A stretch of 64,000 nt of DNA from Marinomonas ostreistagni (lineage in GTDB: Bacteria > Pseudomonadota > Gammaproteobacteria > Pseudomonadales > Marinomonadaceae): assembly GCF_016461785.1 (NCBI RefSeq), contig NZ_JAEMUH010000004.1, forward strand, positions 186,001 through 250,000. Direction: 5' to 3'. How positions within the stretch are numbered: position 1 is the stretch's first letter; every line of letters begins with the position of its first letter. This document shows positions 19,432 through 29,413 of this stretch, piece after piece. The notes beneath the pieces were generated by a model, which was not told the DNA's origin, made no database searches, and worked only from the letters and a program-made list of their open reading frames with translations. Both the position numbers and the translations under genes were made by a program.

Positions 19432-21844
19432 GCGTTCCCCGAGCACTCGGGGATTAACCGCATTCTTGGTTACAAACCATTTCACTCACTAAAGCGTTCC
19501 CCGAGCACTCGGGGATTAACCGTTGATTATATGACAAATTCAAATATAACTCTAGCGTTCCCCGAGCACTCGGGGATTAACCGCATATTTTTCTGTAGAG
19601 TTTATTCGCTTCATCGCGTTCCCCGAGCACTCGGGGATTAACCGGCTCTTTGCTGTTGTTCTAATAACTCTGAAATGCGTTCCCCGAGCACTCGGGGATT
19701 AACCGGAATGGCGACAGGCATTATTTTTTAAACAAAAGCGTTCCCCGAGCACTCGGGGATTAACCGGCGGTTACATTGTCAGGCACAGGAGCAGGGGCGC
19801 GTTCCCCGAGCACTCGGGGATTAACCGTCAGTGAACGACGTGGCAAGCTCTCCACTACCGCGTTCCCCGAGCACTCGGGGATTAACCGCGGGGCAGAAGC
19901 TACGCAAGAAGAAACCGACACGCGTTCCCCGAGCACTCGGGGATTAACCGCATTTGTAAGATTTTCTGTTTCATTGATTCCAGCGTTCCCCGAGCACTCG
20001 GGGATTAACCGCACCAATATCAATTACAGCATCATCTTCTAGGGCGTTCCCCGAGCACTCGGGGATTAACCGCACCAATATCAATTACAGCATCATCTTC
20101 TAGGGCGTTCCCCGAGCACTCGGGGATTAACCGATGAATGTAAATCTAGCGGTGATAAAGCAGGGGCGTTCCCCGAGCACTCGGGGATTAACCGCGTCGT
20201 AAATTCACTAAGACAGCAACGGGTGCGCGTTCCCCGAGCACTCGGGGATTAACCGCGTCGCTGGTTCCATTTTGTTGTCGGACTTGATGCGTTCCCCGAG
20301 CACTCGGGGATTAACCGATGCGACTGATTTCGTAAGACGCGTATTTCGAGCGTTCCCCGAGCACTCGGGGATTAACCGTGGGCGCTTAAGTACGGCTGGT
20401 CACGCGATCTGCGTTCCCCGAGCACTCGGGGATTAACCGATCGCCTACAGCCCTAAAGACGGTGCCAACCCGCATTCCCCGAGCACTCGGGGATTAACCG
20501 AAGACATTGTTGCAACAGCATCTGTTTATCGTGCGTTCCCCGAGCACTCGGGGATTAACCGTGTGATGTCGTAACCCAATCGGTGAGACGCGGCGCGTTC
20601 CCCGAGCACTCGGGGATTAACCGTAACCCAAATCTTGAATCACTTCACGCATCATGCGTTCCCCGAGCACTCGGGGATTAACCGTTTTCTGGAATATAGC
20701 GCTTTGACTTAACGAGGCGTTCCCCGAGCACTCGGGGATTAACCGGGAGGCATTGGGGACACAGCAATTTCTACATTGCGTTCCCCGAGCACTCGGGGAT
20801 TAACCGTGGAACGATTCAGTTTTATGACAACCGAGCTTGCGTTCCCCGAGCACTCGGGGATTAACCGTAACCCAAATCTTGAATCACTTCACGCATCATG
20901 CGTTCCCCGAGCACTCGGGGATTAACCGTTTTCTGGAATATAGCGCTTTGACTTAACGAGGCGCTCCCCGAGCACTCGGGGATTAACCGGGAGGCATTGG
21001 GGACACAGCAATTTCTACATTGCGTTCCCCGAGCACTCGGGGATTAACCGTGTACGCCGCTAGTTTGGCAGTGCCGGACATTGCGTTCCCCGAGCACTCG
21101 GGGATTAACCGGGAATCAATACCGAGTGGGTGCGAAATCACTTGCGTTCCCCGAGCACTCGGGGATTAACCGCAGAAGCAAGCAGGCGCACAGGTTATCT
21201 ACCAGCGTTCCCCGAGCACTCGGGGATTAACCGCCGACACCCTCAACCCAGAGCGACCTGATGCTGCGTTCCCCGAGCACTCGGGGATTAACCGGTGGAG
21301 AAAATGGATAAGACAACGAAAATGATGCGTTCCCCGAGTACTCGGGGATTAACCGACTACAACGAACAACGAGGAAAACCGCACACAGCGTTCCCCGAGC
21401 ACTCGGGGATTAACCGTTCTGCCACTTCGATTTGCGATCATCAACTTGCGCGTTCCCCGAGCACTCGGGGATTAACCGTTTGTAACCTCGAATGAAGATG
21501 GAACATTAATGCGTTCCCCGAGCACTCGGGGATTAACCGGAGGCCGCTAGATGAAACGCTTTCTAATGTGTGCGTTCCCCGAGCACTCGGGGATTAACCG
21601 CGGAAATTTATCGCGCTCCATGACATCGTTGAGCGTTCCCCGAGCACTCGGGGATTAACCGTAGACCAGACTTTGGCGCCGATCCGTGAACGTGCGTTCC
21701 CTGAGCACTCGGGGATTAACCGTAGACCAGACTTTGGCGCCGATCCGTGAACGTGCGTTCCCCGAGCACTCGGGGATTAACCGTCTATATATTACTCTGG
21801 GACTGACTGTAAAGAGCGTTCTCCTAGCACTCGGGGATTATTAA
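19432..21844 (+). CRISPR. Type I-E CRISPR array, 40 repeats and 39 spacers
   Basis: The 29-bp repeat begins GCGTTCCCCGAGCAC and ends TCGGGGATTAACCG, with the I-E hairpin CCCCGA/TCGGGG. I counted repeat starts from 19432 to 21816: 34 intervals of 61 and five of 62 bases, so spacers are 32 or 33 nt. Variant repeats start at 20472 (G3A), 20961 (T4C), 21327 (C13T) and 21694 (C9T). The last repeat (21816) is degenerate, marking the trailer end. Spacers 10 and 11 are identical, as are 37 and 38. Spacers 20-22 recur as 24-26. That leaves 34 different spacers. No spacer target was recognised by eye. Confidence 0.99.
20624..21021 (+). repeat. Duplicated three-spacer block within the array
   Basis: Spacers 20-22 with their intervening repeats (20624-20777) recur exactly in order as spacers 24-26 (20868-21021), offset by 244 bases or four units. 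Only one copy carries the T4C repeat variant (20961). The single spacer between them (20807-20838) is not duplicated. This fits unequal recombination between repeats, not repeated acquisition. Confidence 0.95.
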
Positions 21845-21953
21845 CGGCCGCAGCTAAGGGGCATACTAGTAGGTCAAATCCTTTCTTTGTTGGTAATTAG
21901 TCTTAATTATCTGGCTGTTTTCATAAGCATTGTATCTTTGCAAAACAGGTTTA

Positions 21954-21973
21954 TACTGTATTTATATACAGTA
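21954..21973. promoter_or_regulatory. LexA (SOS) box of umuDC
   Basis: TACTGTATTTATATACAGTA is a full-length match to the gammaproteobacterial LexA operator (CTG-N10-CAG, perfect arms). It overlaps a candidate -10 box TATACT at 21952-21957, which has TTGTAT at 21930-21935 sixteen bases upstream. It lies 17 bases before the umuD start, so LexA should block transcription. Confidence 0.93.
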
Positions 21974-21989
21974 TTTTTTGGGTGGTTGT

Positions 21990-22433
21990 ATGCGTGTAAC
22001 GTATTTGGGTTCAGCTGAGTCGTCTGGTTTTTTTGCGGCGAAGCAGATGAAGATGCCGCTTTATGTGGAGTCGGTGTCGGCGGGTTTTCCATCGCCTGCT
22101 CAGGATTTTGTGGAATGCTCGTTGGATTTGAATGAGTTGTGTATTCAGCATCCGAGTGCGACGTTTTTTGTGCGGGCGCAGGGGGATTCTATGGTGGATG
22201 CTGGGATTCATTCTGGGGATGTGTTGGTGGTGGATCGGTCATTGACGGCGAAGCATGGCGACATTGTGATTGCGTCGATCCATGGTGAGTTAACCGTTAA
22301 GGAGTTGTGTTTAAAGCCTGAGTCGATTTTGCGTCCTCACAATAAGGCCTATCCTGTGATTCCGATTTCGGAGCATTCTGAATTCGAGATCTTTGGGGTG
22401 GTGACTGGGGTGGTGCGGAGGCTGGATCGCTGA
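21990..22433 (+). CDS. umuD: UmuD-like SOS mutagenesis protein
   Basis: This 147-residue S24-family protein self-cleaves on RecA filaments to make the active partner of DNA polymerase V. The start at ATG 21990 follows GGGTGG and the LexA box. Likely cleavage is at Ala-Gly in SVSAGFPSP at about residues 29-37. The catalytic Ser is in GDSMVDAG and the Lys in GELTVKEL. The length is close to E. coli UmuD (139). The stop overlaps the umuC start (TGATG). It lies just past the CRISPR trailer on the same strand. Confidence 0.95.
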   Translation: MRVTYLGSAESSGFFAAKQMKMPLYVESVSAGFPSPAQDFVECSLDLNELCIQHPSATFFVRAQGDSMVDAGIHSGDVLVVDRSLTAKHGDIVIASIHGELTVKELCLKPESILRPHNKAYPVIPISEHSEFEIFGVVTGVVRRLDR

Positions 22434-23695
22434 TGGATAAAGTCTTTGCTTTGGTGGATTGCAATAACTTCTATGCCAGTTGTGAAAAGCTGTTTCGCCC
22501 TGATTTAAAGCATGCTCCGGTGGTGGTGCTATCAAACAATGATGGCTGTGTGGTCGCGCGTTCGCGAGAGGTGAAAGCGCTAGGATTGAAAATGGGCGCG
22601 CCAGTCTTTCAGGTGCGTAACCTTATAGAGCAACACAATATTGCCTGTTTTTCGTCTAATTATGCGCTCTATGCAGATATGTCGAATCGAGTGATGACGG
22701 TACTGGAGCAAGAGGCACCGCAGGTTGAGATTTATTCCATCGATGAAGCCTTTCTTGACTTAACGGGCATCGATGCTGTGTATGATGTGGCGTGTCAGAT
22801 CAAAGCCAAGGTCGATCAATACACGGGGATTACGGTTGGAGTGGGGGTTGCGCCCACTAAAACGTTAGCAAAGCTAGCCAATCATGCGGCGAAGGCTTAC
22901 CCCGCTACAGGTGGGGTGGTGGATCTAACGGATCGTGAGCGGCAGCGGCGATTGATGGCATTGGTGGAGGTCGGTGAAGTCTGGGGCGTAGGGCGTCGCT
23001 TGACCAAACATTTGCAGGCACGGGGCTTACGGACTGCATTGGATTTGGCGGATGCCGACCCGAAAATGATTCGTCGAGAGTTCTCTGTGGTACTAGAGCG
23101 TACCGTGCGAGAACTCAACGGCATTTCCTGCTTGGAGTTAGAGTCGATGGCGCCGACGAAACAGCAAATTGTCTGTAGCCGTTCGTTTGGAGAGCGCATC
23201 ACCCAAAAGGGCGAGTTAAAAGAAGCGCTGGCAAAGTACGTGGCGCGGGCGGCTGAAAAGCTGCGCCAAGAGACGTGCCTCGCCCAAGTCTTACAGGTGT
23301 TTATTCGCACAGGTGTGTTCAACCCTAATGAGCGCCATTATTCCAATTCTGCGTCGGTAAAATTATCCGCTCCTTGTGATGATACACGCGCCTTCCTCGC
23401 TGCGATGGAGCCATTGTTTGAGTCGATATATCGCCCCGGGTTTCGCTATGCAAAAGCCGGCGTGATGTTGACGGATTTTTATCAACCGAATACCTATCAA
23501 ACCGATCTTTTCTATCCAGAAGAGGACAGAGAACGTTCCAAGAATTTGATGGACGTATTGGACAAGATCAACCGCCAAGGGCGCGGCCATCTCTTTTTTG
23601 CTGCTCAAGGGGTAACGCCGCAGTGGTCTATGAAACGCGAATTTCTTTCTCCTGCGTACACCACTAATTGGAACAGCTTGCCCAAGGTCTATTAA
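22433..23695 (+). CDS. umuC: DNA polymerase V catalytic subunit
   Basis: The 420-residue Y-family translesion polymerase has the catalytic motifs FALVDCNNFYASCE (first Asp) and YSIDEAFLDL (Asp-Glu), followed by GVGVAPTKTLAKLANHAAK and the little-finger region. The length matches E. coli UmuC (422). It is coupled to umuD by a one-base stop-start overlap and should be SOS-induced. Confidence 0.96.
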   Translation: MDKVFALVDCNNFYASCEKLFRPDLKHAPVVVLSNNDGCVVARSREVKALGLKMGAPVFQVRNLIEQHNIACFSSNYALYADMSNRVMTVLEQEAPQVEIYSIDEAFLDLTGIDAVYDVACQIKAKVDQYTGITVGVGVAPTKTLAKLANHAAKAYPATGGVVDLTDRERQRRLMALVEVGEVWGVGRRLTKHLQARGLRTALDLADADPKMIRREFSVVLERTVRELNGISCLELESMAPTKQQIVCSRSFGERITQKGELKEALAKYVARAAEKLRQETCLAQVLQVFIRTGVFNPNERHYSNSASVKLSAPCDDTRAFLAAMEPLFESIYRPGFRYAKAGVMLTDFYQPNTYQTDLFYPEEDRERSKNLMDVLDKINRQGRGHLFFAAQGVTPQWSMKREFLSPAYTTNWNSLPKVY

Positions 23696-23730
23696 AACTA
23701 GGATTGAGCAAAAGAGTGAGATAGGGCAAG

Positions 23731-24000
23731 ATGCCCCTTAAGTTGATAACTGGTAATTCCATGAAACCTGTTGATGTTGCACCGAGCACTTTTGCGCAAA
23801 TATGCCCACTTTGTCAGAGCGAAAACCATTGTGCTATGACGATTGGCCAAGTCCCTGAAACCTGCTGGTGTCATCAACCAGCGGTCGAGATCAAAGCGGA
23901 ATGGTTGGAGTCGTTATCAGATGAGGTCAAAGGAAAGGTGTGCCTTTGCCAACGTTGTATCGATACATTGGCAAAGCAAGCCGAGAATAAAAACGGCTAG
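23731..24000 (+). CDS. Cysteine-rich CWC family protein
   Basis: This 89-residue protein carries a CPLCQSENHC knuckle, the CWC triplet in ETCWCHQP, and a C-terminal CLCQRC cluster, the layout of the small cysteine-rich CWC family (function unknown, probably metal-binding). An alternative start at 23761 would still keep all cysteines. It converges on rluA and overlaps it by four bases, a pairing I believe is common in gammaproteobacteria. Confidence 0.8.
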   Translation: MPLKLITGNSMKPVDVAPSTFAQICPLCQSENHCAMTIGQVPETCWCHQPAVEIKAEWLESLSDEVKGKVCLCQRCIDTLAKQAENKNG

Positions 24001-24614
24001 AAAGGGCAGGGGGCGACAAACTTTACCCATGCTTGAGTAAAGGGGTGAAAGAACTCAACACGATATGCGTGCAAGCGCAAACGCTCGTCGTCACTCGGTT
24101 TGATAGAGTCGTAAAAGTCATCACCAATGATGGGGTGACCTAAGCTTTGCATATGAACGCGCAGCTGATGGGAGCGCCCAGTGATAGGCGTTAGACTGAC
24201 TCGTGTATGGCCATGTTCATAACCAAGAGGTCGCCAATGGGTGATGGCGTCTTTACCCCACTCAGTGCAAATCATTTGTCTGGGGCGCCTGTCCCAGTCA
24301 CAACGCAGTGGCTTACGCACTTCGCCAAACTCTCCGAGCAACCGCCCACGCACTAAGGCACGATATTCCTTTTGCACATGACGTTCACGAAATTGTGCGT
24401 ACATCCGCTTCTGACACTCAAGGTCGCGAGCGATCAGAATCAATCCCGACGTCGCGTAATCGAGACGGTGAATGGCATGAGCTTCACCATAGCGCTGCTC
24501 CGCTCTGGTCACGATAGAGTCATACTTGTCAGCGCCACGACCGGGCACTGACAAGCTTTTCGCAGGTTTATTGACGACCACTAACCACTGGTCTTCGTAC
24601 AGAATGTCTAGCAC
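23997..24614 (-). CDS. rluA: RluA family pseudouridine synthase
   Basis: The 205-residue enzyme isomerises uridine in RNA. The catalytic motif HRLDYATSG (Asp at about residue 52) and GRSHQLRVHM near 148-157 are family signatures. Length and the QFRERHVQKEY segment resemble E. coli RluA, which modifies 23S rRNA U746 and tRNA U32. It is the last gene of a tight yigZ-rapA-rluA operon, three bases after rapA. Confidence 0.9.
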   Translation of the reverse strand: MLDILYEDQWLVVVNKPAKSLSVPGRGADKYDSIVTRAEQRYGEAHAIHRLDYATSGLILIARDLECQKRMYAQFRERHVQKEYRALVRGRLLGEFGEVRKPLRCDWDRRPRQMICTEWGKDAITHWRPLGYEHGHTRVSLTPITGRSHQLRVHMQSLGHPIIGDDFYDSIKPSDDERLRLHAYRVEFFHPFTQAWVKFVAPCPF

Positions 24615-24617
24615 GGA

Positions 24618-27446
24618 TTACTCTGGTTTAGTGGTCAGAATAATACGAATAGCGTCCAAACGGATTTGGTGCTCATCGATGCGTGTTAAACCTTCTTTTA
24701 GATATTGCTCGTATTCAGCAATGTGCTCATCTTTAATCGCTGAGTTCTGCTGTTGCAACTCTCGAAGACGATCAATCTCAGCTTGCCATTTACGCTGGTA
24801 AGCTTCTTTCGCTGCATGGACCGTAGGGCGTGCCTGATCTTGTGCATTCAGTTGGTGAGCTTGCAGAATATCCAATAGCTGAGAGCGCAGGGCGGCAACC
24901 CATTGCTCCGCGACGCGATTTGGCACGCCTTTTAGCTTCTCTGCCCACTTGTCCGCAGTGAACTGGTTGTGCAGGAATTTGCTGTTCGCATCAGACAGTT
25001 GCCAGATCGGCGTCAAAGGTAAGGATTGAGCAAGCTTCAAACGCGGGTGGCCTGTTGCTTCAATCACAAACATACTTTCTACCAATACTGTGCCTTCTGG
25101 CAGTGCTGCAATCGGAAGAATCGCAGAGGTTAGTTTACCCGAGTCGAAACCTTGAACTTCATCCATCAACATGGTGATCAGCGGGTGTTCCCACGTGGCA
25201 AAGGCAACATCTTCACGTTGGCTGGCTTGGCGACGGTCTAACATGAGGACTTTACCTTCTTCCTCAATACCAGGTAGCGCCTCAAGCATCATGTCAGTAG
25301 AAGGGCGGATGAACCACGCACCTTGTTCAGGCTCGTCGTTCAAGCAGTCGGCATAAATGTTGAAGGCATGGGTGACTTGCTCAATGTAGTCGTGCAGGCC
25401 ATGCCCCGCTTGATCATTAATTTGATCAATCAAAGACTGGGCAACGGTTGGGCGACAAGACGACATTTCTAACAGTCGATTACGGCCTTCTTCCATCTGC
25501 TTGAGCAAAGCTTCGTGATAAATACGCGCTTCTTCAATCAGTGCTTGATCATCGTCACTACCATATAAGAACGATTGCAATGGTTCTTTGAAGGCAGAAT
25601 TCACTTTGTCACCAGAGCCTGTAGTACGGTTAAAGGCATTCAGCGCGTTGTGATACCACTGGTATAGACGCTCTTGAACACTGCCTTCTAGGTAAGGGAC
25701 ATGAATTTGTACCGTGTGACGTTGGCCTAAACGGTCCAAACGGCCAATGCGCTGCTCTAATAGGTCAGGGTGCTCTGGTAGATCGTACATCACCAAGTTA
25801 TGGCTGAACTGGAAGTTACGACCTTCACTGCCGATTTCAGAACATACCAGCACCTGTGCGCCCTCAGGGTCAGCAAAGTATGCTGCCGCTCGGTCGCGGT
25901 GAATCAAAGGCATTTGCTCATGGAAGTCAGCGCTCTGGAAGCCTGCAAACGTCAGCTGGTCGTTTAGCCAACGCGCCATGTCCGCAGTATGACAAATGAC
26001 CAGCACTTTGGTCTTGGCTTTTTGATCCCCTAGGAACTCTTTTAACCATAACCAACGTGGATCATTTTCCCAAAGACCATGATCGACACCAGACTCAGGT
26101 AGTACATGATGCGCAGCGCTAGCAAATGCATCGTGATTAACCAATGGGTAGGCGTTTAGATGACGCTCAGGGAAGCCGCCGATGGCCGCACGGGTGTTAC
26201 GGAACATTTCACGGCCTGTACCATGGCGGTCGATCAGCCAGTTGATAGCATCTTGAGCCCCTGTTTGCTGTTTCTCGGCATCATTGGATGTGAGTAATTC
26301 GAACCACTCTTTGTTTTGTACATCGTGTAAATAGTCCGAGAACACTTGCTTCCAATTGAGGTTATCAAGGTCGTGATCGGCTTCTGTGAACGGTAACAAA
26401 GATTCGGCTAATTCCGCCGCTTGTTTGAAATCGTTCTGTTGTGCTTGATATACCTCAAAGCTATGGTAATGCTCTGGGTCTAAAAACTGCAAACGCGAGA
26501 AGTGTTCACGCTCACCGGTTTGTTCTGGTGTTGCGCTGAGTAGCAGCAATGACTCGCTTTCTGCCGCGAGACGAGCGACGAGCTGATAGCCTACGCTCGG
26601 TGCGTCCGGCTCCCATGAAAGGTGGTGGGCCTCATCGACAATGACCATGTCCCACTCAGACATCAGCATGTGCTGCGCCGCTTTACTGTGTTGGGCAACC
26701 CAATCAATTGGTGCAATTACAAACGGCTGAGCGTCGAATGGATTATCATCGCCGTCCATGTAGTCTTCATAGACAGATTCATTAATCAACGTGAATGGCT
26801 GATGGAAGCGGCGCAACATCTCGACCAACCATTGGTGCTGCAAGTTGGTCGGTGTCAAAATTAAGGCGCGACGTGATAAGCCATTTAATACGCGATGATG
26901 AAGGATAAGACCTGCTTCAAGGGTTTTACCCATACCAACTTCGTCACACAGAAGCGCACGGGCCGCTGGACGATTGGCAATGTCATGGGCCAAGTACATT
27001 TGGTGCGGTAGCAGTTCGGCCTTCAATCCCATCAAGCCGCGTACCGGGCTCGCAGAATGGGCCGCTTGGTGTTCTAACGTTTTACGACGTAGGTCGAACC
27101 ACATACGGCGCGCAGGAGACAAAGCTAAGATAGAGTCCAGCTCGTTTTTGTCATTGCGCGGGAATTGAATCTCAGATTCATCGATCCACTCGTCACCAAT
27201 GTTGTATTCCATTAAGGAATCGTACTCACGTACTTCCAATACTGAATGCGCTTCACCTTCAAAAATAAGCTGATCACCTGGTGTCAGGGTTCGGCGCACT
27301 AGGCTGGTTTGAGAAACGGAATAATTACGCTCTGTTTCTGCATCGGAAAAGTACAAAACAAAGGATTTCGCTTGTAATTCAATAATAATGCCGATACCAA
27401 GATCTGGTTCGTTTCGGCTACTCCAACGTTGTCCTATTTGATACAT
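24618..27446 (-). CDS. rapA: RNA polymerase-associated protein RapA
   Basis: This 942-residue Swi2/Snf2 ATPase recycles RNA polymerase. It has an N-terminal Tudor-like region, Walker A (DEVGMGKTLEAG), DEAH (VDEAHHL), an LLLSATPEQ motif, and helicase C motifs EIGSEGRNFQF and QRIGRLDRLGQ. The length agrees with E. coli RapA (968). It is two bases downstream of the yigZ gene, so they are probably one transcript. Confidence 0.97.
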   Translation of the reverse strand: MYQIGQRWSSRNEPDLGIGIIIELQAKSFVLYFSDAETERNYSVSQTSLVRRTLTPGDQLIFEGEAHSVLEVREYDSLMEYNIGDEWIDESEIQFPRNDKNELDSILALSPARRMWFDLRRKTLEHQAAHSASPVRGLMGLKAELLPHQMYLAHDIANRPAARALLCDEVGMGKTLEAGLILHHRVLNGLSRRALILTPTNLQHQWLVEMLRRFHQPFTLINESVYEDYMDGDDNPFDAQPFVIAPIDWVAQHSKAAQHMLMSEWDMVIVDEAHHLSWEPDAPSVGYQLVARLAAESESLLLLSATPEQTGEREHFSRLQFLDPEHYHSFEVYQAQQNDFKQAAELAESLLPFTEADHDLDNLNWKQVFSDYLHDVQNKEWFELLTSNDAEKQQTGAQDAINWLIDRHGTGREMFRNTRAAIGGFPERHLNAYPLVNHDAFASAAHHVLPESGVDHGLWENDPRWLWLKEFLGDQKAKTKVLVICHTADMARWLNDQLTFAGFQSADFHEQMPLIHRDRAAAYFADPEGAQVLVCSEIGSEGRNFQFSHNLVMYDLPEHPDLLEQRIGRLDRLGQRHTVQIHVPYLEGSVQERLYQWYHNALNAFNRTTGSGDKVNSAFKEPLQSFLYGSDDDQALIEEARIYHEALLKQMEEGRNRLLEMSSCRPTVAQSLIDQINDQAGHGLHDYIEQVTHAFNIYADCLNDEPEQGAWFIRPSTDMMLEALPGIEEEGKVLMLDRRQASQREDVAFATWEHPLITMLMDEVQGFDSGKLTSAILPIAALPEGTVLVESMFVIEATGHPRLKLAQSLPLTPIWQLSDANSKFLHNQFTADKWAEKLKGVPNRVAEQWVAALRSQLLDILQAHQLNAQDQARPTVHAAKEAYQRKWQAEIDRLRELQQQNSAIKDEHIAEYEQYLKEGLTRIDEHQIRLDAIRIILTTKPE

Positions 27447-27448
27447 AA

Positions 27449-28066
27449 CTACTCTGTGTCGCTTTCAATAATCGTAATATTGCCCTGACATAAGTCGATC
27501 AAGGCCTGTTTCTGTTCTGCCCACGTCCGTTCAATCACGGCGAGGGTGATATCGATGTTTTCACCAAACTGTTTATCTTCCACATCAATATCGCTATTTT
27601 CTAACCAATATTCCACTTTACCCATAATAGGATAGGCGATCTTGATGAAAACCGTTTGACGAGGATAAATTTCTTCCCAAACAAGTTGATCTAATGCTTC
27701 CACTACCGCTTGGCTATAAGCCCGTACTAAACCGCCTGCGCCAAGCTTGATACCACCAAAGTAGCGTGTCACCACTACGGTGATCTCACCAAAATTAGAA
27801 TGCTGTAACACATTTAACATGGGCTTACCTGCGGTTCCCTTTGGCTCGCCATCGTCGCTTTGATCCCAAAGATGAACATTATTGGGTGCGCCGGCCACAA
27901 ATGCCCAGCAATTATGGTTGGCATCCGGATAACGCTGGTTCATTTCTTCGATAAAGGCCTTGGCTTCATCGCGTCCACGAGTCCGTCGAATAGTGGTAAT
28001 GAACTGGCTGTTTTTAATTTCCAGATCAAAGCGTTGCTCGTGTGTTGGGCTCTGGTAGTAATCCAT
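27449..28066 (-). CDS. yigZ: IMPACT/YigZ family protein
   Basis: The 205-residue protein has the UPF0029/IMPACT domain: ANHNCWAFVAG, DDGEPKGTAGKPML and VVVTRYFGGIKLGAGGLVRAYS, plus a short C-terminal ferredoxin-like part. The family is linked to translation control, but the bacterial role is unclear. It heads the operon with rapA and rluA and diverges from rmuC across 51 bases. Confidence 0.93.
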   Translation of the reverse strand: MDYYQSPTHEQRFDLEIKNSQFITTIRRTRGRDEAKAFIEEMNQRYPDANHNCWAFVAGAPNNVHLWDQSDDGEPKGTAGKPMLNVLQHSNFGEITVVVTRYFGGIKLGAGGLVRAYSQAVVEALDQLVWEEIYPRQTVFIKIAYPIMGKVEYWLENSDIDVEDKQFGENIDITLAVIERTWAEQKQALIDLCQGNITIIESDTE

Positions 28067-28117
28067 GTAAACTTCGCTTAGCGATTGTTTTTAAAAGTAA
28101 AGTGGCGGGTTAAATAA

Positions 28118-29413
28118 ATGACAGACTGGATGCAGCAATCTGTGTGGATGGCGTTAGCTTGTGTGGTCGGTGTGGCCATCACGACTACCATCGCGGGTGT
28201 TATTGTACAGAGAATCCAGCGTAAGTGGCAGGTTGAGCATGAAAATTCTGTGCAGGAATTGACGCAAACGCAGCAAAAGTTGGAACGAGCGCAGCAAGAA
28301 ATTCACCAATTAGAAAAAGAAGCATTGACCCTAGAGCAGCAATTCGCTGCAGCCCAAGAAATTTGGCAACAAAAAGAGCATTTCTTTGAGCAGCAAAAAC
28401 GTCAAAATGAAGTGCAATTTAAACAGCTAGCACAAGAAATTATTCAGCAGCAAGGGGCTCGGTTAGCGACTGAAAATGAAAAGCAGCTGAGTGCTATTTT
28501 GTCGCCGCTTGGCCAAAAAATTAACGACTTTCAGCAGCGTGTTGAACAAAGCTATGATCAAGAGGCTCGTGAACGCTTTTCCTTGGTCAAAGAAATTAAA
28601 AATCTTCAGCTGTTAAATCAGCGTATCAGTGACGATGCGATGAGCTTAACGGAAGCGTTGAAGGGGCAAAACAAAGTTCAAGGTGGCTGGGGCGAGGTGA
28701 TTCTTGAGCGAATTCTAGAGCGCTCGGGCTTAGAGAAAGGCCGTGAATATGAGGTTCAAGTATCGCTCAATACTGAGGATGGAAAGCGCTATCAGCCTGA
28801 TGTCATTGTTCACTTGCCAGAGAACAAACAAATCATTATCGACTCTAAAATGGTGTTAGTGAGCTACCTTGCTTATGTGGAGGCGGAAGACGATGCCACT
28901 CGTCAGCAATCACTTAGACAGCACCTTGATGCCATTCGCCGTCATATGAAAGAACTAAGTGCCAAGAATTATCACGACTTAAAAGGCATTACATCGCTGG
29001 ATTTCGTGATTATGTTTATTCCAATAGAAGCGGCTTATGGTTTAGCCCTACAAGCGGAGAACGGTCTGTTCTCAGAGGCGTTTGAGCACAACATAATTAT
29101 CACAGGCCCTTCTAACCTGCTGGCAACGCTGCGCACCGTACAGAACATCTGGCGTAATGAGAAACAGAGTCAAAATGCCTTGGAGATCGCAAGACAAGCA
29201 GGAGCGATGTACGACAAGTTCGCTGGCTTTGTCCAGGATATGGACGATATCGGCGCCAAGATAGACACGCTCTCACGCAGCCATGATCAAGCGATGAAAA
29301 AACTGTCTATCGGCCGCGGTAATCTTATGAGTCGCGCAGAGCGTTTGCGCTTGATGGGAGCGAAAACCAATAAACAGTTAACGCTCCCAGAAGATGATCA
29401 AGACGAGATTTAA
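28118..29413 (+). CDS. rmuC: DNA recombination protein RmuC homologue
   Basis: This 431-residue protein has one N-terminal membrane helix (about 10-30), a long coiled coil (about 35-180), and the RmuC nuclease-like domain with NKVQGGWGEVILERILE, YQPDVIVHLP and IIDSKMVLVSY. E. coli RmuC limits recombination at inverted repeats. The coding end overlaps the convergent cation efflux gene by four bases. Confidence 0.94.
   Translation: MTDWMQQSVWMALACVVGVAITTTIAGVIVQRIQRKWQVEHENSVQELTQTQQKLERAQQEIHQLEKEALTLEQQFAAAQEIWQQKEHFFEQQKRQNEVQFKQLAQEIIQQQGARLATENEKQLSAILSPLGQKINDFQQRVEQSYDQEARERFSLVKEIKNLQLLNQRISDDAMSLTEALKGQNKVQGGWGEVILERILERSGLEKGREYEVQVSLNTEDGKRYQPDVIVHLPENKQIIIDSKMVLVSYLAYVEAEDDATRQQSLRQHLDAIRRHMKELSAKNYHDLKGITSLDFVIMFIPIEAAYGLALQAENGLFSEAFEHNIIITGPSNLLATLRTVQNIWRNEKQSQNALEIARQAGAMYDKFAGFVQDMDDIGAKIDTLSRSHDQAMKKLSIGRGNLMSRAERLRLMGAKTNKQLTLPEDDQDEI

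Noticed and set aside
19760..20042. Open frames on both strands of about 87-88 codons across the CRISPR repeats, and a third at 21295-21495
   Set aside because: They are built from repeats (peptides such as RSPSTRGLT and AFPEHSGINR recurring) and reflect the array, not genes.
22897..23322. 141-codon frame opposite umuC
   Set aside because: UmuC is intact across this stretch and the antisense product shows no family feature.
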